Source: Anammoximicrobium sp032229885 (GTDB lineage Bacteria > Planctomycetota > Planctomycetia > Pirellulales > Pirellulaceae). From it: DNA of 64,000 nt. The stretch spans positions 3,954-67,953 of the forward strand of contig JAVYAJ010000193.1 of the NCBI GenBank assembly GCA_032229885.1, written 5' to 3'. Of this stretch, positions 1-8,754 are shown in pieces. Position numbers and translations under genes: made by a program. Numbering within the stretch: position 1 is the stretch's first letter; every line of letters begins with the position of its first letter. The notes below the pieces were generated by a model that did no database searches, was not told the origin of the DNA, and saw nothing but the letters and a program-made list of their open reading frames with translations.

Positions 1-1354
1 ACGAATCGGCCGTCGCCCGCTCGATGCCGTGCTCGACGGCGGCGCAGATCCGATCGAGTTCTTCGAGAGTGATGGCCAGAGGCGGCATGATTACGACGAC
101 GTTGCCCAGCGGCCGGAGCCAGACGCCTTCGGTTCGTGCATGGTCGCAGACGCGATAGCCACGCTTTTCGGCCCAAGCATAAGGCTGCTGACGCGCCCGA
201 TCCTGCGCCAATTCCACGCCGGCCATCAGCCCGCACTGGCGCACATCGCCGACGTGAGGATGCGCGGCCAGACGCGAAAGGTGTTCGGCCAAGCGATCGA
301 TCTTGGGCTGCAACGTGGCCAGCGTTTGTTCGTCGTCGAAGACGTCGAGCGTGGCGAGCGCTACGGCGGCCGCCAGCGGGTTGGCGCTGTACGTGTGGCC
401 GTGATAAAACGTGCGGCTCGCGGCGTAGGTTCCGAGAAACGCCTGCCAGATCGCGTCGGTCGCCAAGGTCGCCGACATGGGCAGATAGCCGCCGGTCAAC
501 CCCTTGCCCAGGCACAGCAGGTCGGGGACGACCTGTTCGTGCTCGCACGCGAACATCCGACCGGTGCGGCCGAATCCGGTGGCGACTTCGTCCGCGATCA
601 GCAACACGCCATACCGGCGCGTCAAATCGCGCACGCCGCGGAGAAATCCGGGCGGGTGCGTGACCATGCCCGCCGCGGCTTGGATCAACGGTTCGATGAC
701 CACGGCTGCGATCTGGGCATGCTGCTGGGCTAGCACCGCCTCGAGGCCGGCCAGATAGTGAGCCGCCGCCCGCTGGCGCGTCACGCCGCGGGGCAAACGG
801 TAGCAGTCCGGCAGGGGCAGGCGAATGACATCGAACAGCAGCGGACGGAACATCTCGTGAAAGCGAACCACGCCGCCGACGCTGACGCTGCCCAGCGTGT
901 CGCCATGATAGGCCTCGTGAAAGGCGACGTACTTCGTCTTGTCGGGCTGCGGATTGGGGCATTGGCGCCAGTATTGAAACGCCATCTTGAGCGCCGCTTC
1001 GACCGCCGACGATCCGTCGCTGGCGAAGAACACGTGGCGCAAACCGGGCGGGGCCAGTTCGGTCAGCCGCTTGGCGAGCCGAACCGTGGTCGGGTTGGAT
1101 AGGCCCAGCGAGGTGACGTGGGCGACCCGGTCCAGTTGCTCGCGGATCGCCTGATCCAGCCGCGGGTGACCGTGGCCGTGGATGTTGCACCACAGATTGC
1201 TGACGCCATCCAGATACTGGCGTCCGTCGATGGCCGTCAGCGTACAGCCGCGAGCGCGTTCGATCAGCAGCGGCTCGTACTCGGCCATCTGGGTGAACGC
1301 GTGCCAGACGATCTCGCGGTCCCAGACTTCGAGCTGATCCTGCGCAGCGGTCAT
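1..1354 (-). CDS. bioA: Adenosylmethionine-8-amino-7-oxononanoate aminotransferase (partial at 3' end)
   Basis: PLP-dependent class III aminotransferase of biotin synthesis. It transfers the amino group of S-adenosylmethionine to 8-amino-7-oxononanoate, giving 7,8-diaminononanoate, in the cytoplasm. Reading the minus strand from ATG at 1354 gives an uninterrupted frame of 451 codons to the window edge. Early residues include WHAFTQM and NLWCNIHGHGHP. The cofactor-binding Asp lies in ADEVATGFGRTG (about D255) and the Schiff-base Lys in LGKGLTGGYLP (about K284), close to the E. coli BioA spacing. BioA is usually about 430 residues, so only the extreme C-terminus is missing. The ATG overlaps the TGA of the upstream gene as ATGA, so the two are probably translationally coupled. 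The use of SAM as amino donor makes the SAM-enzyme-like neighbour notable. Confidence 0.93.
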   Translation of the reverse strand, partial: MTAAQDQLEVWDREIVWHAFTQMAEYEPLLIERARGCTLTAIDGRQYLDGVSNLWCNIHGHGHPRLDQAIREQLDRVAHVTSLGLSNPTTVRLAKRLTELAPPGLRHVFFASDGSSAVEAALKMAFQYWRQCPNPQPDKTKYVAFHEAYHGDTLGSVSVGGVVRFHEMFRPLLFDVIRLPLPDCYRLPRGVTRQRAAAHYLAGLEAVLAQQHAQIAAVVIEPLIQAAAGMVTHPPGFLRGVRDLTRRYGVLLIADEVATGFGRTGRMFACEHEQVVPDLLCLGKGLTGGYLPMSATLATDAIWQAFLGTYAASRTFYHGHTYSANPLAAAVALATLDVFDDEQTLATLQPKIDRLAEHLSRLAAHPHVGDVRQCGLMAGVELAQDRARQQPYAWAEKRGYRVCDHARTEGVWLRPLGNVVVIMPPLAITLEELDRICAAVEHGIERATADS

Positions 1355-1641
1355 GACCACTCTACGACAACGGACTGGCCGGCGCGGATTCCCAGCATCA
1401 GGCTCGCGCTCTCTCCGACGATTTCCAGGTGCAGGAAACCGTCGTCCGCGAGAACGGCCAGAAAGGTCATTTCGGGCTCGGTGTGATTCGACGGATACAG
1501 GCCTTGCGTAAAGTGCTCGTCACACCGAACCAACGTCCGCACGTCGCGCGGCGCATCGCGCAGTTGGTCGACAGTCAGATCGGTGATCAAGCTGCCTGAA
1601 CCGGTGACTGCGGTCACACGGCCTTGAATTCTTCCAGCCAC
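1351..1641 (-). CDS. Stand-alone C-terminal domain of the SAM hydroxide adenosyltransferase (DUF62) family
   Basis: A 96-residue protein whose whole length resembles the C-terminal beta-barrel of SAM hydroxide adenosyltransferases/fluorinases: a GRVTAVTGSGSLITDL segment, then a hydrophobic core with FLHLEIVGESASLMLG and a final GQSVVVEW. Full-length members have about 260-290 residues and carry an N-terminal domain that is absent here. In known structures SAM sits at the interface of the two domains, so this fragment is unlikely to hydrolyse SAM alone; a SAM- or adenosine-binding accessory role for BioA is inference. The GTG start at 1641 is chosen because GGGAGG (1654-1649 on this strand) lies 7 nt upstream. 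An in-frame ATG at 1665 has no such site. It overlaps bioA by 4 nt. Confidence 0.72.
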   Translation of the reverse strand: MAGRIQGRVTAVTGSGSLITDLTVDQLRDAPRDVRTLVRCDEHFTQGLYPSNHTEPEMTFLAVLADDGFLHLEIVGESASLMLGIRAGQSVVVEWS

Positions 1642-1904
1642 AGGAATTCCTCCCTTTTTACGCAAGGCCGCATTCTAGATAATTTATCGGCAACCGCCAA
1701 CTATACGGTCCGCAGGTCGGCACGATCGCGCGAACAGCGCAGCTCGGGCGAGAAAGACGGATCGAGGTTCGTCAATTGTCTGTCGAGCGGCGCCGACGGG
1801 GATTATTTTCGAACGGCAAGTTGGCGACAATGCGGGGGCACGGCGAACGTCGTGCGGCACGGCGGCGGGCGGCGAGGGCAAGTAGCCGACGGGACGGCCG
1901 TTTC

Positions 1905-1910
1905 TATAAT
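1905..1910 (+). promoter_or_regulatory. Possible -10 element for the iron-uptake genes
   Basis: A perfect TATAAT lies 40 nt upstream of the ATG at 1950 in otherwise GC-rich sequence. No convincing -35 hexamer is seen at 16-18 nt spacing, and no obvious iron-regulator palindrome surrounds it. Low-confidence call. Confidence 0.3.
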
Positions 1911-1949
1911 GCTTTGTTTTGTCTTTCCCCAACGTTTGGATCGAGAAGC

Positions 1950-2996
1950 ATGTCACCGGCAATCAACCTGGCAGTCGCCACGGCCATCGGGCTGGGGCTG
2001 GCGCTGGCGCTCCGCCCGCGGACCGGCTGGGTGTGGCGCTGGCTGCGCAGCCGACGGGCGACGGAACGAGCGCGGATCGAAGACGCCCTAAAGCACCTGT
2101 ACGAATGCGAGTACGCGCGGATTCCGGCCACGTTGGACAGTCTGGCGGGCGCGCTCGAGGTCGGGCGCGACGAAGCCGCGCGGCTGGTCGCCCGACTCGA
2201 ATCCCTGGATCTGTTGACCTCCGAACGCCGCCGACTGGCGTTGACGCCCGAAGGCTGTAGCGACGCCTTGCGCGTGATCCGGATCCACCGGCTGTTGGAA
2301 AGCTATCTGGCCGAGAAAACGGGCATCGACGAGGTGGAATGGCATCGCCAGGCCGACCAGTTGGAACATCATGTCACCGCCGAGGAGGCCGAAGCCCTAT
2401 CGGCTCAATTGGGCAACCCCCGCTTCGACCCGCACGGCGATCCGATCCCGACCAGCGACGGCGCGATGCCCGTCCGCCACGGCATGCCGCTGACGGACCT
2501 GCGGCCGGGCGCCGTGGCGCGGATCGTTCACGTCGAGGACGAGCCCGACGAAGTCTACGCCCAGTTGGTCGCGGCCCGCTTGTCGCCCGGCGTCCGAATC
2601 CGCGTCCTGGACGCCAAGCCCGAGCGGATCCGCATCGAGGCTCAGTTCCAAGAACACGTGCTGGCGCCCGTGGTCGCCGCGAACCTGACTGTCGAACCAC
2701 TCAGCGACGTCGCCGAGCCGCTCGTGTCGGACAGCGCCCTATCGTCGCTGGTCGTGGGCCAGCAGGCGACGGTGATCGACATCTCGCCGACCTGCCGCGG
2801 CGCCGAGCGCCGCCGCCTGCTGGACCTGGGGGTCGTCCCGGGCACCGTCGTCCGAGCCGAGCTGCGCAGCGCGGGCGGCGATCCGGTCGCCTATCGGATC
2901 CGCGGGGCGGTAATCGCGCTGCGCAACGCGCAGGCCGATCTGATCCTGGTCAAGCGACACGCGACGGCGACGGACGCGGCCGGGACAAGGGTGTGA
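1950..2996 (+). CDS. Membrane-anchored DtxR-like winged-helix protein with two FeoA domains
   Basis: A 348-residue protein encoded 1 nt before feoB. It opens with a hydrophobic segment (about residues 5-22, NLAVATAIGLGLALAL) ending in arginines, so it is probably anchored with the rest in the cytoplasm. Residues about 40-150 resemble the DtxR/MntR winged helix and dimerisation helices (LAGALEVGRDEAARLVARLESLDLLT, then HRLLESYLAEKTG and HHVTAEEAEALSAQLGNP). Two FeoA-type SH3 domains follow, at about 175-250 and 262-340 (LVVGQQATVIDI, RLLDLGVVPGTVV). FeoA normally is a separate protein of about 80 residues that supports FeoB; none is present here. The frame is open upstream to 1776, but ATG 1950 begins the membrane segment. 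Whether it still binds DNA is unknown. Confidence 0.82.
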   Translation: MSPAINLAVATAIGLGLALALRPRTGWVWRWLRSRRATERARIEDALKHLYECEYARIPATLDSLAGALEVGRDEAARLVARLESLDLLTSERRRLALTPEGCSDALRVIRIHRLLESYLAEKTGIDEVEWHRQADQLEHHVTAEEAEALSAQLGNPRFDPHGDPIPTSDGAMPVRHGMPLTDLRPGAVARIVHVEDEPDEVYAQLVAARLSPGVRIRVLDAKPERIRIEAQFQEHVLAPVVAANLTVEPLSDVAEPLVSDSALSSLVVGQQATVIDISPTCRGAERRRLLDLGVVPGTVVRAELRSAGGDPVAYRIRGAVIALRNAQADLILVKRHATATDAAGTRV

Positions 2997-2997
2997 G

Positions 2998-5250
2998 ATG
3001 ATGGACAACCCCGCCGTCACGCCGTCCGGCGAGTCCCGGATGCACAATCGAGCGCAGCTAGTGCGGATGGGCATCGACGTCGCCGCGTCCGACTATGTCG
3101 TCGCGCTGGCAGGCAATCCGAACGTCGGCAAGAGCACGGTGTTCAACAGCCTCACCGGCCTGCACCAGCACACGGGCAACTGGCCCGGCAAGACCGTCAC
3201 CCGGGCCGAGGGCGGCTTCGAATTCGCCGGACGGGCGTACAAACTGGTCGATCTGCCCGGGACCTATTCGCTGTTGGCGACCAGCGCGGACGAGGAGGTG
3301 GCGCGGGACTTTCTGTTGTTCGGGCGGCCCGATGTGACCATCGTCGTGGTCGATGCGTGCCGTTTGGAGCGAAACCTGAATCTGGCGCTGCAGGTTCTGG
3401 AAATCACGGATCGCGTGACCATCTGTCTCAACTTGATGGACGAGGCGGCTCGCCGCGGGATCATCGTCGATAGTGCACGACTGGCCGAGGAACTCGGCGT
3501 GCCGGTGGCGCCGACGGCGGCCCGGCGAAACGAGGGCATCGGCGGTTTGTTGCGACGCCTGAACGCCGTCGCCTCGGGCCAATTCGTCTGCCAACCGCGC
3601 CGCGCGGGCGCCTTGAGCCCGTCGCTCAAACGGGTCGTCGATGAATTGTCCGACGTCGTTGCCAGCGCCATTCCCGATCTGCCGAATCCGCGGTGGGTCG
3701 CGCTGCGGCTGCTGGACCACGACGAACGAATCAGCCAGGCCCTGTCGAGTGGCGAGCTGGGCGACCTGGGCCGCGCCAAAATCGTCGAGGGGGCGGCGGC
3801 GAATCACTCCGCGCGGCGCGCCGCGGCGCGCCGCGCCGCCGACGAGATCCTGGCCCGGGCGGATCGGCTGCGTTGGCAGGCCGGACCGGACTTCCATCAA
3901 GCGCTGGTCGAGGGGATTTACGTCGAAGCGGCGGCGATCGCCGACCGCGTCGTGCGGCGCGACGAAACGCGGCGCAGCGCCGACTGGGATCACAAGCTGG
4001 ATCGGTTGTTGACCAACCGCTGGACGGGCTTCCCCATCATGCTGGCCATGCTGGCCGGTGTGCTGTGGCTGACCGTGACCGGGACCAACGCACCCTCGGC
4101 CATGCTGTTCGACCTGCTGCTGGGCGTCGTCCACCCGGCGCTCAAATCGGCCGCGGCCGCCATCGGTCTCCCGTGGTGGCTGGACGGGATCCTGATCGAC
4201 GGCCTGTACCTGGCGACCGCCTGGGTGGTCTCGGTCATGCTGCCACCCATGGCGATCTTTTTTCCGTTGTTCACGTTGCTCGAGGATTTCGGCTATCTGC
4301 CGCGGGTGGCGTTCAACATGGACAAAATGTTCCAGCGGTGCGGCGCGCACGGCAAGCAGGCGCTGACCATGTGCATGGGCTTCGGATGCAACGCGGCCGG
4401 AGTCGTCGCCACCCGCGTGATCGACAGCCCTCGCGAACGGCTGATCGCGATCCTGACGAACAACTTTTCGCTGTGCAACGGTCGCTGGCCAACGCAGATC
4501 CTGATCGCCACCATCTTCCTGGGCGCGCTGGTCCCGCCGTATCTGTCGGGCGCGGTCGCCACCGCGGCGGTCGCCGGGGTCGCCATGCTGGGCATGGCGA
4601 GCATGTTCCTGGCGTCCTGGTTCCTGTCGCGGACGGTCCTGCGAGGCGAGCCATCGTCGTTTCACCTCGAGTTGCCGCCGTATCGGCCGCCTCGACTGTG
4701 GCAGACCTTGTACACGTCGGTGATCGACCGCACGATCTTCGTGCTGTGGCGAGCGGTGGTGTTCGCCCTGCCCGCGGGCGTCGTCATCTGGCTGATCGCC
4801 AACATTCATCTGGGCGGATGGTCGCTTGCCCAGTGGGCGATCCAGGGGCTGAATCCGCTCGGAGCGCTGATCGGTTTGAATGGCGTGATTCTCTTGGCTT
4901 ACGTCGTGGCGATTCCGGCCAACGAGCTGGTGATCCCCGCCGTGTTGATGTTGACGGCCCTGTCGGTGGGGATGACCGGCGTCGGGGCGGGGGCGGGCGT
5001 GATGTTCGAGGCCGATTCCGTCGAGACGACCGGCCAGATCCTGCGCGACGGCGGCTGGACGCTGTTGACCGGCGTGAACCTGATGCTGTTCAGCCTGTTG
5101 CACAACCCGTGTTCGACGACGATCTATACGATCTGGAAAGAGACGGCCAGCGCCAAGTGGACCCTGCTGGCGACGCTGATGCCCGTGGCCCTGGGCGTGA
5201 CGACGTGCTTTGTGGTCGCGCAGATCTGGCGCCTGGTCGCGGGTGGTTGA
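2998..5250 (+). CDS. feoB: Ferrous iron transporter FeoB
   Basis: Inner-membrane Fe(II) transporter with a cytosolic G domain, 750 residues, within the normal family length. The G1 motif GNPNVGKST is at about 39-47, with a G3-like DLPGTYSLL and a G4-like LNLMDEA further on. A helical linker follows to about residue 330. The membrane part starts near RWTGFPIMLAMLAGVLWL and includes the typical LEDFGYLPRVAFNMDKMF and MGFGCNAAGV segments and the late CNGRWP. The start overlaps nothing but sits 1 nt after the stop of the FeoA-containing gene, so the two genes form one transcription unit. No FeoC-like gene follows. Confidence 0.97.
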   Translation: MMDNPAVTPSGESRMHNRAQLVRMGIDVAASDYVVALAGNPNVGKSTVFNSLTGLHQHTGNWPGKTVTRAEGGFEFAGRAYKLVDLPGTYSLLATSADEEVARDFLLFGRPDVTIVVVDACRLERNLNLALQVLEITDRVTICLNLMDEAARRGIIVDSARLAEELGVPVAPTAARRNEGIGGLLRRLNAVASGQFVCQPRRAGALSPSLKRVVDELSDVVASAIPDLPNPRWVALRLLDHDERISQALSSGELGDLGRAKIVEGAAANHSARRAAARRAADEILARADRLRWQAGPDFHQALVEGIYVEAAAIADRVVRRDETRRSADWDHKLDRLLTNRWTGFPIMLAMLAGVLWLTVTGTNAPSAMLFDLLLGVVHPALKSAAAAIGLPWWLDGILIDGLYLATAWVVSVMLPPMAIFFPLFTLLEDFGYLPRVAFNMDKMFQRCGAHGKQALTMCMGFGCNAAGVVATRVIDSPRERLIAILTNNFSLCNGRWPTQILIATIFLGALVPPYLSGAVATAAVAGVAMLGMASMFLASWFLSRTVLRGEPSSFHLELPPYRPPRLWQTLYTSVIDRTIFVLWRAVVFALPAGVVIWLIANIHLGGWSLAQWAIQGLNPLGALIGLNGVILLAYVVAIPANELVIPAVLMLTALSVGMTGVGAGAGVMFEADSVETTGQILRDGGWTLLTGVNLMLFSLLHNPCSTTIYTIWKETASAKWTLLATLMPVALGVTTCFVVAQIWRLVAGG

Positions 5251-5328
5251 GGGCGGTCGAGGGCCGTTGGATTGCTGGCTGGCGCGGTTCGTGCGGCGGT
5301 CGAGCTTGTCGCGACTGCGTGGGTAGTT

Positions 5329-5384
5329 GTCAGTAGTCAGTAGTCAGTGGTCAGTGGTCAGTGGTCAGTGGTCAGTGGTCAGTG
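5329..5384 (+). repeat. Heptanucleotide tandem repeat
   Basis: Eight head-to-tail 7-bp units: two GTCAGTA followed by six GTCAGTG, ending with a degenerate GTGGTCGG. It lies in the 294-nt gap between feoB and the convergent RNase R gene. The units cross frames and have no spacer/repeat alternation, so it is a simple satellite, likely variable by slippage. Confidence 0.95.
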
Positions 5385-5486
5385 GTGGTCGGCACCCCCC
5401 GCGTGTGGGCAGGCAGTGGCAGCGGCATTTTGCCGCTGTGCCGGCACAACCGCATCAGTATGTGCGCAGGCAGCCACGCACCGGAT

Positions 5487-5505
5487 ACGCGGCAGGATGC
5501 CGCGT
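5487..5505. repeat. 19-bp palindromic dispersed element, copy 1
   Basis: ACGCGGC-AGGAT-GCCGCGT, 7-bp perfect arms. The exact reverse complement occurs at 55988-56006, 50 kb away and also non-coding. A second hairpin (arms AGCGGCA/TGCCGCT) lies about 70 nt upstream. Confidence 0.65.
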
Positions 5506-5544
5506 CTACGCGGGCCTGGCGTGCGTCTGCACGAACAGGGCGTC

Positions 5545-7911
5545 TCAGTCGCGTCGTCGTTTCGCCGCCCGTTTGCCCGCCTTGCGTTTGGGCGCCGCCT
5601 TTTTGCCCGAGCCTTTCGCGCCTTTTTTCTGTCGCCGTACGGTGGGCAAGATCTTTTGCCCCGAAGGACTTTCCAGACGCCGGACCAGGCGGAATCCCAG
5701 TTCTCGCCGGCCGATGTCCACGTGCGCGATCTCGACGACCACCAGGTCGCCCAGCCGATAGCTCTGGCCGCGGCGATAGCCGGTCAGACAGTGAGCGCGC
5801 CGATCGTAGCGGTAGAAATCGTCGGACAGCGCCGCGACGCGGATCATTCCCTCGGCCGGCAGTTCGATGCCTTGTGCGAACAGGCCGAACTCTTCGACGC
5901 CCGTGACCACGGCATCCATCTGCTCGCCGATCCGCGTGCTCAGGAACGTCAGCAGCTTGACTTTGACCAGTTCGCGTTCAGCGGCCTCGGCCCGTTGCTC
6001 GCGGTCCGAGCAGTGCTGGCCGAGATTCGCCAGATAGTCGAAATCGTCGCGCGGCCGGACGCCACGGGCCAGGGCGTCCAGCGCCCGGTGCACGACCAGA
6101 TCCGGATAGCGGCGGATGGGCGACGTAAAGTGGCAATAGTGTTGGCTGTTCAACGCAAAGTGCCCCTCCGCGCGCGGACTGTACACCGCCTTTTGCAGGC
6201 TGCGCAGAACGGCGTAATGGACCGCGTGCTCGCGCGGTTCACCCCGGACCGCCTCGACCACCCGCTTGATCTCGAAGCGGTTCTGAAGACTGTCGCACGG
6301 AACGCCCAACTCGCGGACGAACTCGGTCAGATCAAACAGCTTGCGCGGGTCCGGCGGCTCGTGGATCCGTCGCAGGAAGTTCAATCCCAGCCCGTCCAAA
6401 TGTTCGGCGACCGCCTCGTTGGCCGCGAGCATGAATTCCTCGATGATCTGATGGCTGACCGTGTGTTGGACGACGTGGGCGCCGGCGACGCGGCCGGCCT
6501 TGTCCAGATCGATCTTGACCTCGGGCAGCGTCAATTCGATGGCCCCGTTCTCGAGCCGTCGGCGACGGAGGATCAAGGCCAGTTCGCGCATCCGGCCGAG
6601 CAGAGCGAAGACGCCGCTGGTCAGTTTCGATTTCCAGCGGTTCGGGTCGGACAGGAAACTGTCGACCTCCTCGTACGCGAACCGCCGCTTGCCGCAAATG
6701 GCCGAGTTGTGAAACTCGGCGGCCACCCGCGCTCCGTCGGCGGTGAACTCGATGAACACGGTCTTGGCATAGCGGACTTTGCCCGGCTGCAGGCTCGCCA
6801 AGCCGTTGCAGATCAGCTCGGGCAGCATCGGCAGCACGCGGCCTGGCAGATAGACGCTGGTCCCCCGCGCACGGGCCTCGACGTCCAATGGCGAGCCGGC
6901 GGGTACGAAATGGGCCACGTCGGCGATGTGGACGCCCAACCGCCAATGGCCGTTGTCCAGACGCGCGAGCGAAATGGCGTCGTCGAAATCCCGAGCGTCC
7001 TTGGGGTCGATCGTGATGATGGTCTGGTCGGTCAGATCTAGACGGTCGCCGATCGATTCATCGAAGCGTTCCGCTTGGGCCCGCGCCGTGTCCATGACTT
7101 CGAGCGAGAATCGATCGGGCAGGTTGAATTCGCGGATGATCGACAACGTATCGACGCCCGGCGCGCCGCGGGCGCCCAGCACCTCGACGATGACGGCCTC
7201 GCCCGGCTGATAATGCGTCGGGAATCGCACCATCTCGACGACCACCTTGTCGCCGGCCATCGCGTTCTTTGCGCCGGGATCCGAGACGGGCAGCGGGTCG
7301 GAGACGACATGGCCATCGATCTGGACAAAGGCCTGGCCGCCGCGTTCCAGATACGCGCCGACGAATTGGTTCGTCTCGCGCTGGACGATCTCGACGATCG
7401 AGCCGCTCGCCTTGGCCGCGCCTCGCCGCAGACGCTTGAGCCGCACTGTGACGATGTCGCCCGTCGAGGCGTCGCGCGTGTCGCGCAACGGGATGAAGAT
7501 GTCATGTTGGCGCCCTGCTGCCGGCGGCGCCGTCGCCGGCCGCACGAATCCATAGCCCTTCGTCGCCCGACGAAACTCGCCGGTGATCAACCCGGCTTCG
7601 CGTTTCCGTTCACCGGGCGTCGCGCTCGAACCGGCCGCGCCCGCCGCGCTCGACGGCGCGTCCTCGTCCGTACTGGCCGCGAGGTCCACGTCTGTCCCCA
7701 CTGGAAGGATCGCGCGCTTCTTGCCGTACGTCAGCCGACCCTCGCGGATCAAACGCTTGATCGTGATGCGCGCCGGGCGAGCATGCTCGCCCGGCAGCCC
7801 TAGCTGCGCGATGATCGCCTTGGTGGCGATTGGCGTGTAATCCGCCGCGTGGACCAGACAAAGAATCGCTTTCTCGAAATCCGTATTGTTGGTTTCATTC
7901 ATGTCCGTCAT
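5545..7911 (-). CDS. rnr: Ribonuclease R (RNB-family 3'-5' exoribonuclease)
   Basis: Processive 3'-5' exoribonuclease that degrades structured RNA. The 788 residues are in the family range. An N-terminal winged helix (about 14-70) is followed by a low-complexity linker (80-108), cold-shock-like domains to about 270, and the RNB core. The catalytic Asp cluster is in IDPKDARDFDDAISL (about 301-315). HIADVAHFVPAGSPLD and the conserved ELICNGLASLQPG, HYCHFTSPIRRYPDL and later segments are all present. An S1 domain occupies about 640-730 (VVTGVEEFGLFAQGIELPAEGMI), and the tail is very Lys/Arg-rich as in many RNase R proteins. ATG 7911 is taken; a second ATG at 7902 is possible, and no clear Shine-Dalgarno separates them. 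It stands alone, convergent with feoB. Confidence 0.95.
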   Translation of the reverse strand: MTDMNETNNTDFEKAILCLVHAADYTPIATKAIIAQLGLPGEHARPARITIKRLIREGRLTYGKKRAILPVGTDVDLAASTDEDAPSSAAGAAGSSATPGERKREAGLITGEFRRATKGYGFVRPATAPPAAGRQHDIFIPLRDTRDASTGDIVTVRLKRLRRGAAKASGSIVEIVQRETNQFVGAYLERGGQAFVQIDGHVVSDPLPVSDPGAKNAMAGDKVVVEMVRFPTHYQPGEAVIVEVLGARGAPGVDTLSIIREFNLPDRFSLEVMDTARAQAERFDESIGDRLDLTDQTIITIDPKDARDFDDAISLARLDNGHWRLGVHIADVAHFVPAGSPLDVEARARGTSVYLPGRVLPMLPELICNGLASLQPGKVRYAKTVFIEFTADGARVAAEFHNSAICGKRRFAYEEVDSFLSDPNRWKSKLTSGVFALLGRMRELALILRRRRLENGAIELTLPEVKIDLDKAGRVAGAHVVQHTVSHQIIEEFMLAANEAVAEHLDGLGLNFLRRIHEPPDPRKLFDLTEFVRELGVPCDSLQNRFEIKRVVEAVRGEPREHAVHYAVLRSLQKAVYSPRAEGHFALNSQHYCHFTSPIRRYPDLVVHRALDALARGVRPRDDFDYLANLGQHCSDREQRAEAAERELVKVKLLTFLSTRIGEQMDAVVTGVEEFGLFAQGIELPAEGMIRVAALSDDFYRYDRRAHCLTGYRRGQSYRLGDLVVVEIAHVDIGRRELGFRLVRRLESPSGQKILPTVRRQKKGAKGSGKKAAPKRKAGKRAAKRRRD

Positions 7912-8754
7912 TGTACCGGCGATTCCCCGTCGCGCGTTAGGCGGTCGCCCGCGATCGAAAGACGGACGAAACTGCGCTGTCGGCGAATTCCAGTTCGCGC
8001 CGTCAACGCGATCCGGACAAACACGAGGCTCTCGGTGATGGTTAGCTGATTCGACACGTCATCCGATCCGTCGGGAGAGCCCAGGGATAGCCAAACGCAG
8101 ATGCCCTTCGCGCGGCATCCACAAGCCAAGCACCAGAGACAAGACACGTCACCGCATGACAAATGCGAGCGACTTTCGAGCCGCAATTCCGAGCGTAGGA
8201 CACCACCCCACACCCGTGTGCCGCCGACCGACGCGATCCCGACGACGGTCGCCGTGCGTCCGGCCGTGGTGGACCGGAAGATGGCCCTCGGCCTAGCGCG
8301 TTGTCCAATCATACTTACAGGGCTTGCGCATTCGCCTGAGCACGGAATTCCGGCGGCCCAACCATCGCGGCCGCACCCATCCTGTAGCCGAGCCGTCGCA
8401 CTTGGACCGAACATCGTGACCATACATTGTGGCCACAGGCGCTCTTCACCACGTTGGCCGCAGCCCATCGATCGCCGTAGCCTAGGTGTGCGGGATTGTT
8501 CCAGCGCCGCAGCTCCGGCGTCGAGGGACGCCACGGTCCGTTATCCTTACGGCGTCGCGGCCTGCATCGGCTCGCAGTCGGAAACGCAATATTCAAACAG
8601 ACTCGGCGGCCGCCACGACCGGACGCCATCGCTGCTCGCAAAATGCGCCATACTCCGATCAAGGCCCCCGCACTCGCCACGTCGCCTGCCCGAAGATCCG
8701 TATATCCCCCAATGATTTGAATTGCCAGCGATCGCGCTTGAGCAGCCGCCCGCT
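7912..8754. other. Intergenic region without recognisable gene
   Basis: About 840 nt between RNase R and the spermidine-synthase-like gene. Open frames here translate to arginine- and serine-rich strings without family features, and none has a good ribosome-binding site. No repeat of the families described elsewhere in the window is clear. Confidence 0.6.

Noticed and set aside
3058..5103. 681-codon open frame opposite feoB
   Set aside because: Glu/Gln/His/Arg-rich antisense shadow of the feoB membrane and G domains; common in GC-rich DNA.
5329..5384. Possible CRISPR array
   Set aside because: Units of 7 bp are contiguous without spacers.
5347..7041. 564-codon frame opposite RNase R
   Set aside because: Antisense of the conserved RNB domain; starts in the 7-bp satellite and has no family features.
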